From positions 186,001 through 250,000 of the forward strand of contig NZ_CABHOU010000054.1 in NCBI RefSeq assembly GCF_902168175.1: 64,000 bases of DNA, written 5' to 3'. A program made the translations under genes and the position numbers. Shown piece after piece: positions 34,432-43,645 of the stretch (positions within the stretch are counted from its first letter, which is position 1; every line of letters starts with the position of its first letter). This DNA comes from an uncultured Chitinophaga sp. Its GTDB lineage: Bacteria > Bacteroidota > Bacteroidia > Chitinophagales > Chitinophagaceae. The notes beneath the pieces were generated by a model. It did not search any database. It saw nothing but the letters and a program-made list of their open reading frames with translations, and was not told where the DNA came from.

Positions 34432-35635
34432 GGACAGTAACGAGTACAATTTCCCGTACAGCGAGTATGAAGCCGTACTGGCAGCCGGTTCCGTAGCAAA
34501 TATAACCTGCGAAGCCGGTGTAGCCCTTGAGTCCCTCCGCGATTTTCATGATGAGCAACAGGACTGGCTTTTCGGCCACCTTGCCTATGACCTCAAAAAC
34601 GAAACCGAGGCCCTCACTTCAGAACTTCCCGACTTTAAGGGCTTTCCGGACCTGCACTTCTTTGTGCCCGATATACTCATGTTCCTGCGCAACGGCGAAG
34701 TGGAAATTGGCGGGCATAATGTAAACCGCAAGTTTGCCAACTCTATTTATGAGGACCTGCTGGAGCTGGGCCCCGAAAAAGAAGGCAAAACAGAGAAACT
34801 GCCGCCTTTACAGTCACGGATAAACGAAAAGTACTACCTGGAGGCCGTAGCCGCCATTCAGGACCATATTGGCAAAGGCGATTGTTATGAGCTTAACTTT
34901 TGTGTAGAAAGTTACGCCCAGGGCATTACGCTTAAACCGCTGCCGCTGTTTAACCAGCTAAATGCGCTGTCGCCTGCCCCTTTTGCCGCTTATTACAAAA
35001 ACGAGGACCAGTACCTGGTTTGTTCCAGCCCCGAACGTTTCCTTAAAAAGAAAGGAGATCAGCTTATATCTCAGCCCATTAAAGGCACGGTTAAACGCCT
35101 GCCCGATGCTGCCGAAGATGCTGCTGCCGCACAGGCGCTGAAAGACAGTCCGAAGGAACGTTCCGAAAATGTAATGGTGGTAGACCTGGTGCGTAACGAC
35201 CTGTCGCATACCGCTGTGCAGGGCAGTGTGAAGGTGGAAGAGCTATATGGCCTTTATGCCTTTCCGCAGGTGCATCACCTCATTTCCACCATTACCGCCA
35301 CGATGGATAAGAAGTTCCATTTCACCGAAGCGATCCGCCATGCGTTCCCGATGGGATCAATGACCGGCGCGCCTAAAGTGAAAGTAATGGAACTGATAGA
35401 GCAGTACGAATCTACCAAACGAGGCCTGTATTCCGGTTCGGTAGGATATATTACCCCCGAGGGTGATTTTGACCTGAACGTGGTGATACGCAGTATTCTT
35501 TATAATGCGGAATCCCAATACCTCAGTTTCCAGACTGGTTCGGCCATTACCGCCTACAGCGATCCGAAAAAGGAATGGGAAGAATGTGAGTTAAAAGCCG
35601 CAGCCATGAAGAAAGTACTGGGTTACGAGAAATAA
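34391..35635 (+). CDS. pabB: Chorismate-binding synthase, PabB-like
   Basis: Aminodeoxychorismate synthase component I or anthranilate synthase component I homologue, 414 residues. The C-terminal chorismate-binding domain has GDCYELNFCVES, ERFLKKKGDQLISQPIKGT, RNDLSHTAVQGSVKVEELYG, AFPMGSMTGAPKVKVMELI and FQTGSAITAYSDPKKEWEE, which fits PabB better than TrpE. The reading frame is open upstream of the ATG to a stop at 34331 and the extra codons (PVDNLTKFKQQ) read like protein, but no standard start codon is present there, so either ATG 34391 is used or the start is non-canonical. No pabA or pabC is adjacent. Confidence 0.88.
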   Translation: MLSWGNRFNICCFLDSNEYNFPYSEYEAVLAAGSVANITCEAGVALESLRDFHDEQQDWLFGHLAYDLKNETEALTSELPDFKGFPDLHFFVPDILMFLRNGEVEIGGHNVNRKFANSIYEDLLELGPEKEGKTEKLPPLQSRINEKYYLEAVAAIQDHIGKGDCYELNFCVESYAQGITLKPLPLFNQLNALSPAPFAAYYKNEDQYLVCSSPERFLKKKGDQLISQPIKGTVKRLPDAAEDAAAAQALKDSPKERSENVMVVDLVRNDLSHTAVQGSVKVEELYGLYAFPQVHHLISTITATMDKKFHFTEAIRHAFPMGSMTGAPKVKVMELIEQYESTKRGLYSGSVGYITPEGDFDLNVVIRSILYNAESQYLSFQTGSAITAYSDPKKEWEECELKAAAMKKVLGYEK

Positions 35636-35657
35636 TTGTTCGTGTAATCAATAGCCG

Positions 35658-36584
35658 TTACGGTGCAGCAAACAGTTGTTCCATAGCCTTATCTATAACA
35701 GGGTAAGAGAACTGGAAGCCTGTTTGCTGTATTTTTTCGGCGGAAGCGATCACACTTTTAAGTACTTCCACGCTCATTTCGCCCAGCGCTATCTTTAGCA
35801 CGAACGAGGGCACAGGCATGGCGATAAAACTTTTACCCTTGGCGGCATGCGCCATCGCCATTACCAGGGTTTTATGTTTCACTGGCGCAGGTGCCACTGC
35901 ATTATAAGCGCCACCTCCCAGTTCCGTATTTACGATCGCATTAAAGTACAACCTTACCAGGTCCTGCATGTGGATCCAGCTAATGTATTGATCGCCGCTG
36001 CCCAGGATGGTGGCGAAGCCGAAGCGCAGGGGTTTATAGAACTCTTTAAGGGCGCCGCCTTCGCGGCTTAACACGATGCCCGTCCGTAACAGGATCACCT
36101 TTTTACCAAGGCTTTCCATTTGTTTAACGCTGTTTTCCCAGGCCTGGCATACCGTGCCGAGGAAGTCGTTAGCCGGAGCATCGTGCTCGCGGAAGGGATG
36201 GTTTTCGTCGGTGGTTTCGCCATAATAGCCCGTGGCCGAGGCGCTTATTATCGTTTTAACCTTATTGGGTTGGGATTTTAGCTGTTCGTACAGCAGGTTG
36301 CCCGCCTTTATACGGCTGTCCAGTATCTCCCTTTTGTAAGAGGCCGTCCAGCGGTGGTCGGATACGCCGGCTCCGGCAAGGTGTACAATATGGTCAGCTC
36401 CCTGCAGCACACCCGCTTCGAGGGTGCCGGCGGAAGGGTCCCATTGGGCATAGGAGAGGCGTTCATTGTCGGAATACCGGGGTTTACGCGTGAGAATAAT
36501 CACCCTGTAACCACGTTCCAGCAAAAATGAGGTGAGTGCCTTACCTACAAGCCCGGTACCGCCCGTTACCAATATTGTTTCCAT
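35658..36584 (-). CDS. NAD-dependent epimerase of the TIGR01777/YfcH family
   Basis: 308 residues. Rossmann nucleotide-binding motif VTGGTGLVGKALTSFLLERG at the N terminus; later ASATGYYGE with active-site Tyr, and the family C-terminal DUF1731-like domain (VPSFVLKIALGEMSVEVLKS). Family members are SDR-type epimerase-like proteins, several linked with cell division or plastid division regulators, but with no proven substrate. Converges on pabB with 22 bp between stops; no terminator was seen. Confidence 0.9.
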   Translation of the reverse strand: METILVTGGTGLVGKALTSFLLERGYRVIILTRKPRYSDNERLSYAQWDPSAGTLEAGVLQGADHIVHLAGAGVSDHRWTASYKREILDSRIKAGNLLYEQLKSQPNKVKTIISASATGYYGETTDENHPFREHDAPANDFLGTVCQAWENSVKQMESLGKKVILLRTGIVLSREGGALKEFYKPLRFGFATILGSGDQYISWIHMQDLVRLYFNAIVNTELGGGAYNAVAPAPVKHKTLVMAMAHAAKGKSFIAMPVPSFVLKIALGEMSVEVLKSVIASAEKIQQTGFQFSYPVIDKAMEQLFAAP

Positions 36585-36780
36585 CCGATCGTGTCTTTTT
36601 AAAATTTTAACTAAAAATACACAATAAAATGCCAGCTTTGGAATTATACAGTTAATACTCCACGTAAATCAATTTGGGGAGATGTCCTTTGCAATAAGTA
36701 AATTTTCGTGTAGGTTTGGTTGTGGAAGACCTGTGAAATGTAAGGACCTATTCCCCGTATCAAAAACATAAAAATCGCCC

Positions 36781-38322
36781 ATGCGCAGCTTATTTCGTTT
36801 ACAGTTAGTCGCCCTCCTGCTTATTGCCGGCACCGTTGCCGCGCAAAAAGTAACGTATTCGGAGCCGGAGAGAGATGATTATAAAACCACGGAGTTCGAG
36901 ATTCTTGGTAAGATAGGGGGCAATATCCTGGTATATAAAACCGACAGGGGCGCTTACAGCATTTCCGTGTACGACCAGGGAATGCAACTGAAAGACCGGG
37001 TGAAATACGACTTTTTACCAAAGAAACTGATAACGGTCGACTTTGTATCATATGCCAACAAGGCATTAATGATATACCAGTTCCAGCGCCGCGATGTGGT
37101 ATATAGCTTTTGCGCCAAGATAAACCCTAACGGTAACTTCGACGAAGCACCGGTGATGGTAGACAGTACGCATATTGGGAACTATACAAAAGAAAACAAA
37201 GTGTATTCGGTAGAGGTGTCGGAAGACAAGAACCGGATCATGGTATATAAGATTAACCAGGACAAGGAAGATAACCATGTGTTTTACACCTTCCTGTACG
37301 ATAGCGCGTTTGCCCTGGTAAACAACAGCCGCCTCTCGCTGCCCATGGAAACCAAAAAAAGCTTCCTGAGCAACTTTAACCTTACCAACGACGGCGACCT
37401 GGTATTTACCAAACTGGAACGCACCAGCAACCGCGATTACATCATCAACGGTAACCTGATACTGAAAAGACCTACAACAGATGCGTTTGAAGTAGTGCCT
37501 TTCGAGTTAAAGAACATGCTGCTGGATGAGGTGAAGATGAAGCTGGACAACCCGGACAAACAGGTGCTGATCACCGCATTTTACTATAAACAGAAGCGCG
37601 GCAACGTGGAAGGGCTGTATATAAACCGCCTGGACTATGCCAACCGCAAGATGATGATGGAGAAGATAGCGCCATTCAGCGCCGAGTTGAAATCCAGCGC
37701 CAGGGGCGAATCGTCTACCGCAGCCGCCTTTAACGACTACTTTATCCGTAAGATCGTGAATACCAGTGATAATGGCTTCCTGCTTACGGCAGAATCCTAT
37801 TATACCTCCAGCCGTTACCAGCCATGGAACAGGTGGAACTACCTGTACGGTCCTTATGGTGGTGGCATGGGCGGTTTTGGTGGCATGGGGGGATATTACC
37901 CGTACTACTCGCCTTACACCTCCGGGTATTACAATCCATGGAACTGGAGCGACCAGCAGGGCACCCGTTACCACTACGACAATGTGGCCGTACTTTCCTA
38001 CAATGCCGATGGCGAACTGGCCTGGAGCAACTTTATAAACAAAGAGCAGTTTGACGACGGGGCCGACCTGTACCTGTCGTATATGCTGGTAAATGTGGGC
38101 AGCGAGCTGCGGTTCCTGTTCAATACCCTTGACAGGCGTAATTATGTGCTGACCGAGAATGCGATCGGGCCTGATGGCAAGATCAACCGTATGCCTACAT
38201 TGCGTAACCTGGACAAAGGGTTTATATGGATGCCCCGTTACGGCAAGCAGATAGGCGCCCGTACCGTGGTTATACCCACCATCTACCGGAATTATATTTG
38301 CTTTGCAAAAATTGAGTTTTAA
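36781..38322 (+). CDS. Secreted protein of unknown function with Gly/Tyr-rich tract
   Basis: 513 residues with a signal peptide (LVALLLIAGTVAAQK, cleavage after AQ or AA). The mature part looks like beta-strand-rich repeated blades (many DxVYS/FxKL elements) and contains near residue 350 a tract rich in Gly, Tyr and Pro (YGGGMGGFGGMGG, then YYPYYSPY), likely flexible. No lipobox, no T9SS C-terminal domain evident. It is followed after 15 bp by a membrane protein gene. Family not recognised. Confidence 0.8.
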   Translation: MRSLFRLQLVALLLIAGTVAAQKVTYSEPERDDYKTTEFEILGKIGGNILVYKTDRGAYSISVYDQGMQLKDRVKYDFLPKKLITVDFVSYANKALMIYQFQRRDVVYSFCAKINPNGNFDEAPVMVDSTHIGNYTKENKVYSVEVSEDKNRIMVYKINQDKEDNHVFYTFLYDSAFALVNNSRLSLPMETKKSFLSNFNLTNDGDLVFTKLERTSNRDYIINGNLILKRPTTDAFEVVPFELKNMLLDEVKMKLDNPDKQVLITAFYYKQKRGNVEGLYINRLDYANRKMMMEKIAPFSAELKSSARGESSTAAAFNDYFIRKIVNTSDNGFLLTAESYYTSSRYQPWNRWNYLYGPYGGGMGGFGGMGGYYPYYSPYTSGYYNPWNWSDQQGTRYHYDNVAVLSYNADGELAWSNFINKEQFDDGADLYLSYMLVNVGSELRFLFNTLDRRNYVLTENAIGPDGKINRMPTLRNLDKGFIWMPRYGKQIGARTVVIPTIYRNYICFAKIEF

Positions 38323-38337
38323 TCACACCTTTGCAAC

Positions 38338-39315
38338 GTGATAAAATTGTTTCGCTCCGGTAATCCGCTAACAGTCGTTACGCTGCTGGTATATACCATT
38401 GTCATTAAGTTTTACTATATCCTGCATCCGCAAACCTATATGGCCGACGGGAGCGAAGGATTGTTATACCGGCTGTTCGTAGGCTGGCTGGATGGCCTGG
38501 TGGGTAAAAGCCCCGGTTTTTTCACCATGGTGGCCATTGTGTTATTGTTCCTGCAGGCTTTACTGCTGTCCAGGATCATTAACTATCACCGTTTATTTGC
38601 CAAGCCCAACTACCTGCCGGCAATGTGTTACCTGCTGTTTACCTCGCTGTATGCAGGCTGGAACATATTTTCACCCGCATTGCTGGTAAACACCATTATG
38701 CTCTGGATCATTTCCAGCATCACCGAACTGTACAACCGTTCCTCCGCCCGTGATGTAAGCTTTAATATTGGTTTTGCACTGGGCGTGGCCGGACTGATAT
38801 ATCCGCCTGCGGTACTGTTTTGCACCCTGTTGTATGCGGGTTTGCTGAACATGCGGGCCTTTCGCCTGGCAGAATGGATCATTGCCCTGTTAGGCGTCAT
38901 TTGCCCGGCCTATTTGCTGGGTACTTATCTTTTCCTGACAGACAGGAGCGTATTGGACGTTTTGCCCCGTATGGGCCTGGAAATGCCCATTATCAACGAC
39001 TATAAAGTATGGGGTGCCATTATTGCCTGCCTGGTATTTTTCGCTTTAGGCTGGCTGCTGTTGCAGCGTACCTTCAAGAAAATGCTTATCCAGGGCCGTA
39101 AAATATGGGCCGTGCTGGCTATATATGTGATTATCGCGATGCTCATTCCTTTCTTCAGCTACCATTTTTCACCTGCCAACTGGGTGTTAGTGTTGCTGCC
39201 GCTATGTATGTTTGCGGGTAATGTTTTCTGGTCGATTAACCACAACGGGTTGGCTAATGCAGGGCATTTCATCGTGCTTGCCTACGTGATAGTGATGCAG
39301 TATTTCAGTCATTAA
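38338..39315 (+). CDS. Polytopic membrane protein (DUF6427-like)
   Basis: 325 residues with about 8-9 hydrophobic helices and no signal peptide. Start is GTG, 15 bp after the previous stop, so it is probably translated from the same message as the secreted protein. The opening IKLFRSGNPLTVVTLLVY is characteristic of a Bacteroidota-specific family of unknown function that I recall as DUF6427. Function unknown. Confidence 0.8.
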   Translation: MIKLFRSGNPLTVVTLLVYTIVIKFYYILHPQTYMADGSEGLLYRLFVGWLDGLVGKSPGFFTMVAIVLLFLQALLLSRIINYHRLFAKPNYLPAMCYLLFTSLYAGWNIFSPALLVNTIMLWIISSITELYNRSSARDVSFNIGFALGVAGLIYPPAVLFCTLLYAGLLNMRAFRLAEWIIALLGVICPAYLLGTYLFLTDRSVLDVLPRMGLEMPIINDYKVWGAIIACLVFFALGWLLLQRTFKKMLIQGRKIWAVLAIYVIIAMLIPFFSYHFSPANWVLVLLPLCMFAGNVFWSINHNGLANAGHFIVLAYVIVMQYFSH

Positions 39316-39429
39316 TAAGGGTTTGATTAGGATGGATGGCATAGTCCCTGCCAGCGTACCGGCCTTTGCTGCCGGGCCGTAAAATGTTAAAACGGGATGA
39401 ATGGTGATGGAAAATTGGCCGGAGGGCAG

Positions 39430-39437
39430 TAAATTTG
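39430..39437 (+). promoter_or_regulatory. -7 box before purQ
   Basis: TAAATTTG is a perfect TAnnTTTG; ATG follows 49 bp on. The nearest TTG is 12 bp upstream, shorter than usual. Confidence 0.45.
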
Positions 39438-39486
39438 TGTCTTTTCCGGCTGGAAATAAAGTTAAAATATAGAAATCTTACAAAAT

Positions 39487-40179
39487 ATGAAGTTTGGCGT
39501 AGTTACATTTCCGGGTTCCAACTGTGATCAGGACATGATTGATGCATTAAGGTATGACCTTAACCAGGAAGTGATCGGGCTGTGGCATAAGGATAAAGAC
39601 CTGAGCATGTTCAGCACCCAGGACTGCATTTTGTTGCCTGGTGGTTTCTCTTACGGCGATCACCTGCGTTGCGGCGCTATAGCCAAGTTCAGCCCTATCA
39701 TGCAGAGCGTGGTGGAATTTGCGAACAGAGGCGGTCGTGTAATAGGCGTATGTAATGGTTTCCAGATACTGTGTGAAGCAGGTTTGTTGCCAGGTGTATT
39801 ACTGCGTAACCAGAACCAGCAATTTATCTGCAAAAACGTATACCTGAAAAGCGAGAATACAACTACTTCTCTTACAAAAGATATTACCGGCCGTCCGCTG
39901 ATGATACCTATTGCTCATGGCGAAGGTCGTTATTATGCAGACGATGCTACCGTTGAGGAGCTGTTCAAAAATAACCAGGTAGTGTTCCGTTACTGTGATG
40001 AGTTTGGCAACATTATTGAACAGGCTAACCCGAACGGTGCATTGCGTAATATCGCAGGCATCAGCAATAAAGCAAAGAACGTTTTTGGAATGATGCCGCA
40101 CCCGGAAAGGGCTACCAGTTCATTACTCGGTAACACCGACGGCCAGCAGATATTCCAGAGCCTTATCAATAATAATTGA
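39487..40179 (+). CDS. purQ: Phosphoribosylformylglycinamidine synthase subunit PurQ
   Basis: Glutaminase subunit of FGAM synthase in purine synthesis. 230 residues of class I glutamine amidotransferase fold. N-terminal FPGSNCDQDM, nucleophile Cys in IGVCNGFQILCEAGLLPG, and His/Glu of the triad in MMPHPERAT. No purS or purL is adjacent. It is followed after 47 bp by the DsbD-alpha-like gene, probably unrelated. Confidence 0.95.
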   Translation: MKFGVVTFPGSNCDQDMIDALRYDLNQEVIGLWHKDKDLSMFSTQDCILLPGGFSYGDHLRCGAIAKFSPIMQSVVEFANRGGRVIGVCNGFQILCEAGLLPGVLLRNQNQQFICKNVYLKSENTTTSLTKDITGRPLMIPIAHGEGRYYADDATVEELFKNNQVVFRYCDEFGNIIEQANPNGALRNIAGISNKAKNVFGMMPHPERATSSLLGNTDGQQIFQSLINNN

Positions 40180-40226
40180 TCAAAACCGAACCAAATCAAT
40201 CAACCAACCACATTAAAAAAAGAGCT

Positions 40227-40676
40227 ATGAAAAAATTGTTAGCAGCCCTGTGCCTCTTCGCTTTGCCCCTGCTGGCGACCGCACAGGAAGATAATCCGGT
40301 AAAATGGACATTTACAGCTAAAAAGACGGGCGCTCAGACTTACGAGTTGAAAGCAACCGCTAATATCGATAAAGGCTGGCACCTTTACTCCCAGTTCACT
40401 GGCGAAGGTCCGGTACCAACCGCTTTCACTTTCGCTAAAAACCCCCTGCTTACGCTGGACGGTAAAGTGGCAGAAGTAGGTAAACTGAAATCAGAATTTG
40501 ATCCGAACTTCAAATCAGACATGAAGTTCTTCGAAAACACCGTGACCTTCGTACAGAAGATTAAGGTGAAAGGTAAAGCGAACGCGCAGGCTAAGGGCAC
40601 CGTAGAATTTATGGTGTGCGACGATCACCAGTGTCTTCCTCCCACCGAAGTACCGTTTACGGTTAGTCTGAAATAG
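40227..40676 (+). CDS. Stand-alone DsbD alpha-domain-like periplasmic protein
   Basis: 149 residues: signal peptide (KKLLAALCLFALPLLATAQ) and a single immunoglobulin-like domain of the DsbD N-terminal (alpha) type. A Cys pair is present near the end, CDDHQC (Cys131 and Cys136), in the position of the redox pair of DsbD-alpha. It probably passes electrons to periplasmic partners. Start MKKLLAALCL is chosen over an upstream ATG because it gives the signal peptide. It precedes full-length DsbD by 101 bp, with a terminator between. Confidence 0.85.
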   Translation: MKKLLAALCLFALPLLATAQEDNPVKWTFTAKKTGAQTYELKATANIDKGWHLYSQFTGEGPVPTAFTFAKNPLLTLDGKVAEVGKLKSEFDPNFKSDMKFFENTVTFVQKIKVKGKANAQAKGTVEFMVCDDHQCLPPTEVPFTVSLK

Positions 40677-40706
40677 TGAGATCTGATCTATTTGAAAATA
40701 TAACTG

Positions 40707-40740
40707 GAAACGAGTTCTTTGACGGAACTCGTTTCTTCGT
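40707..40740 (+). terminator. Intrinsic terminator between the two DsbD-like genes
   Basis: Perfect 11-bp stem (40707-40717 with 40725-40735), loop TTTGACG; the T tract (TTCGTTTT) is broken. Confidence 0.7.
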
Positions 40741-40777
40741 TTTACCTCTGTAACAATCTGTTAAGTCTATATTCTAT

Positions 40778-42763
40778 ATGAAGTATATAATACTGTTGCT
40801 GGCGAGTTTCGGACTGATTTTCTCCCAGTCGGCGAAAGCGCAGGATTCAACAGCAGCCAACATCATCACCTGGAATTATAATGCCGAGAAGAAGAGTGAT
40901 AAAGTATACGTGCTGCATGTAAAAGGAACAATTGCGCCTGGTTATAAATTATTCTCTAAAGAAATGGATGCCGATGGTTTTGGTGCTACGGTAACGCTGG
41001 ATAGCAGCAGCCAGACCAAGGCCACCATTAAAAGTGTAAAGGAAACTGCGGCCGTTAAAGCCGAACATAGTGCCGAACTGGAAATGGATACCAAAATCAT
41101 TGAGAATGAAGTAGCGTTTTTGGTAGAAGTGGAATACACCGGTGCTGTTAGCGACCTTAAAGGCCTGGTAACCTTCTTTGCTATCAAAGATGGCGAAGTA
41201 CACGGCCCGGAAGAAAGCGAGTTTAAATACAAGGCAGGTACCGATGGTGCGCTGGCCGGTAGCAGCGGAGCGTTGGAAGAAGGTTCGAAAGACGCGCTTA
41301 AGATCGCAACGATCGATCTTAAAAACCCCGTTACCAATATCGGTGGAACAGACGATGGTTCAGGTAAAGGTCTTTGGGGAATATTCGGTCTTGGCTTTTT
41401 AGGCGGCCTTATCGCCCTTATCACCCCCTGCGTATTCCCGATGATCCCAATGACCGTAACCTTCTTCACGAAGAGCGCACAGGGTAAAAAAGGAGTGTTT
41501 AACGCGGTGTTGTATGGCTTTTTCATCTTCATGATCTACGTGTTGCTGAGCCTTATCTTTTATATTCCCGGCGTTAGTTCCGATATATTGAACAACATTT
41601 CTACCAACGTATACCTGAACACCTTCTTCTTCGTGGTGTTTATGATATTCGCGATATCGTTCCTGGGTTTCTTCGAAATATCACTGCCGAGCAGTTTTGC
41701 CAGCAAGGTAGATTCGAAGGCTAATATGGGCAGCGTGATCGGCATCTTCTTTATGGCCGTAACACTGGCGCTGGTATCGTTTTCCTGCACCGGTCCTATT
41801 TTGGGTTCGCTGCTGGTAGGTGCATTAAGTTCCGATGGCGGTCCTATTCAGCTAACGATGGGCATGGGCGGATTTGGTCTTGCACTGGCACTGCCATTCG
41901 CACTGTTCGCATTGTTCCCGGGTATGATGAGCAAACTGCCTAAATCCGGCGGCTGGCTCGATACCGTGAAGAAAGTACTGGGCTTCCTGGAATTGGCACT
42001 TGCGTTTAAATTCCTGTCTAACGCCGACCTGGTAGCACACTGGGGTATTCTTAAAAGAGAAGTGTTCTTCGCCATCTGGACGCTCATCGCCATTGCCTTC
42101 ATCCTGTACCTGCTGGGTAAGTTGAAATTGCCGCACAGCACACCGGTAAAGAAACTTGGCTGGGGTCGTATCACCTTTTCTGTGTTGCTCGCAGCATTTA
42201 CCGCTTATTACCTCATTCCGGGTATGACTACCATGCCATACACCAACAGAGGTCTGATCAGCGGTTTCCCTCCGCCACAGCACTATAGCATTTACGGAGA
42301 GCATGCCAATACCGGTGTGAAACCCAACGTAATGAACAATTACGAAGAGGCGATCGCACTGGCTAAAAAAGAAGGCAAACCCGTGTTGCTGGACTTTACC
42401 GGCTGGGCATGCGTAAACTGCCGTAAAATGGAAGAAAACGTTTGGCCCGAGGCCGACATCCGCAAAACGATAGAAGAGGATTTCATCCTCGTATCATTGT
42501 ATGTAGATGATAAAAAACTGCTGCCGGATAACGAGCAGTTTATTTACAAAGCTGAAGACAGCACCACCAAATCAATCAAAACGATTGGTAATAAATACGC
42601 CACCATGCAGTCAGTAAACTTCAACAGTCAGGCCCAGCCACTCTATGTGGTGATAAGCCCCGACGAGAAGCTGATGACGCTGCCGGTAGGTTATACACCA
42701 GATTCCAAAGAGTACCTTAAATGGCTGAAAGCAGGGCTGGATGCCTATAAGAAAGGGAAATAA
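40778..42763 (+). CDS. dsbD: Thiol:disulfide interchange protein DsbD
   Basis: Moves reducing power from cytoplasmic thioredoxin to the periplasm. 661 residues: signal peptide, alpha-like domain (about 25-150), eight-helix CcdA-type membrane domain with Cys in ITPCVFPMIPMT and SFSCTGPILGS, and a C-terminal thioredoxin-like gamma domain with CVNC (GWACVNCRKMEE). The alpha domain has no cysteine: where the neighbouring small protein has CDDHQC, this one reads IKDGEV (Ile136, Val141). The rest of the relay is intact. Followed by a strong terminator. Confidence 0.94.
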   Translation: MKYIILLLASFGLIFSQSAKAQDSTAANIITWNYNAEKKSDKVYVLHVKGTIAPGYKLFSKEMDADGFGATVTLDSSSQTKATIKSVKETAAVKAEHSAELEMDTKIIENEVAFLVEVEYTGAVSDLKGLVTFFAIKDGEVHGPEESEFKYKAGTDGALAGSSGALEEGSKDALKIATIDLKNPVTNIGGTDDGSGKGLWGIFGLGFLGGLIALITPCVFPMIPMTVTFFTKSAQGKKGVFNAVLYGFFIFMIYVLLSLIFYIPGVSSDILNNISTNVYLNTFFFVVFMIFAISFLGFFEISLPSSFASKVDSKANMGSVIGIFFMAVTLALVSFSCTGPILGSLLVGALSSDGGPIQLTMGMGGFGLALALPFALFALFPGMMSKLPKSGGWLDTVKKVLGFLELALAFKFLSNADLVAHWGILKREVFFAIWTLIAIAFILYLLGKLKLPHSTPVKKLGWGRITFSVLLAAFTAYYLIPGMTTMPYTNRGLISGFPPPQHYSIYGEHANTGVKPNVMNNYEEAIALAKKEGKPVLLDFTGWACVNCRKMEENVWPEADIRKTIEEDFILVSLYVDDKKLLPDNEQFIYKAEDSTTKSIKTIGNKYATMQSVNFNSQAQPLYVVISPDEKLMTLPVGYTPDSKEYLKWLKAGLDAYKKGK

Positions 42764-42776
42764 GTATTACAGTAAA

Positions 42777-42809
42777 AGCCGGATGTAAAAAAACATCCGG
42801 CTTTTTTTT
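42777..42809 (+). terminator. Intrinsic terminator of dsbD
   Basis: Perfect 10-bp stem (42777-42786 with 42793-42802), loop of six A, then seven T. Confidence 0.9.
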
Positions 42810-42836
42810 GTATTTCAGAAAAAGCCGCTACATTTG
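42807..42836 (+). promoter_or_regulatory. Promoter of tRNA-Ala
   Basis: TTTG at 42807-42810, 18 bp, then TACATTTG at 42829-42836: a full match to the Bacteroidota TTG-N17..23-TAnnTTTG consensus, 14 bp before the tRNA. Confidence 0.8.
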
Positions 42837-42850
42837 CACACTCTAATGAC

Positions 42851-42923
<73 letters not shown>

Positions 42924-42929
42924 CTTGAT

Positions 42930-42968
42930 AAAAAGCCACTTACAGGGAAAATGTAAGTGGCTTTTTTT
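42930..42968 (+). terminator. Intrinsic terminator of tRNA-Ala
   Basis: GCCACTTAC (42935-42943) pairs with GTAAGTGGC (42953-42961), extended by A-T pairs, then seven T. Confidence 0.92.
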
Positions 42969-42970
42969 AT

Positions 42971-43315
42971 TTAGGTCTAACATCTTTTATCAGTTTCACT
43001 GAGTTTTTACGGTTTCAGTCGCATCTATCTCTCCCATTTTTTAGACTCCGGCTTTCGCAAAAAATGTGAAAGGCGAATCATTTTAACCGACTAACATAAC
43101 TCAGCACTACGATTATACCACCGTATAATCGTAGTGCTAAAATACTTCCACAGCGTATAAAAACATAAAACGGAAGCTTCAGCATGTGTTTTATGTTCAT
43201 TTAATTTTGAGTATTACGGGATAATGTGTAAGCTCAATCTTATTCGGCATCGCGCCAAAGCTTACCGGTTTTAATTCAACCACAAGGTATTTGCGATCAT
43301 GACCTGGCACTGCTT
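42971..43315. other. Non-coding stretch after tRNA-Ala
   Basis: 345 bp without a gene. It holds the perfect 16-bp hairpin at 43103-43138; otherwise AT-rich and featureless. No repeat of the tRNA 3' end and no integrase remnant was seen. Confidence 0.6.
43103..43138. other. Perfect 16-bp hairpin without U tract
   Basis: Arms 43103-43118 (AGCACTACGATTATAC) and 43123-43138 are exact complements with loop CACC. Neither strand has a T run after it. Confidence 0.8.
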
Positions 43316-43645
43316 CTAAACTGAATCAATTTTCGAAAATATATTTTTTCTAACAATAATGAGTAACACCCAAAGACCAAGTATAAGGGCCATTGCTGCA
43401 ATAGGGGTTGCTGGTTGAACGGAAAATGGTTGGGCATAATAAAGAAAGACGATCAACCAGGTAAGGGCAATTCCAGCGAGTGCTTTGCCCAGCCATTGGT
43501 TGATCACCAGTTGCTGCGACAGTTTCCTTTTAGATTGTTCACGTATCAGTTCGTTGAGATGTGCGGAAAATTGGTCAGAAGTTTTGTTCAAGCCGTTTTC
43601 CTTCAAAATCATCCGGATGTTTGAATCACTATTGTCCTTTTTCAT
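43316..43645 (-). CDS. Small membrane protein paired with the sigma factor
   Basis: 109 residues: charged N-terminal half (about 1-48, helical; EHL-like pattern QFSAHLNELIREQSKRKLSQ) and two membrane helices (about 50-70 and 78-97). Overlaps the sigma factor stop by 4 bp (ATGA), so the two are translated together. A cytosolic domain before membrane helices, coded directly after an ECF sigma gene, is the usual arrangement of an anti-sigma factor, but no ZAS motif is seen. Role as anti-sigma is an inference. Confidence 0.7.
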   Translation of the reverse strand: MKKDNSDSNIRMILKENGLNKTSDQFSAHLNELIREQSKRKLSQQLVINQWLGKALAGIALTWLIVFLYYAQPFSVQPATPIAAMALILGLWVLLIIVRKNIFSKIDSV

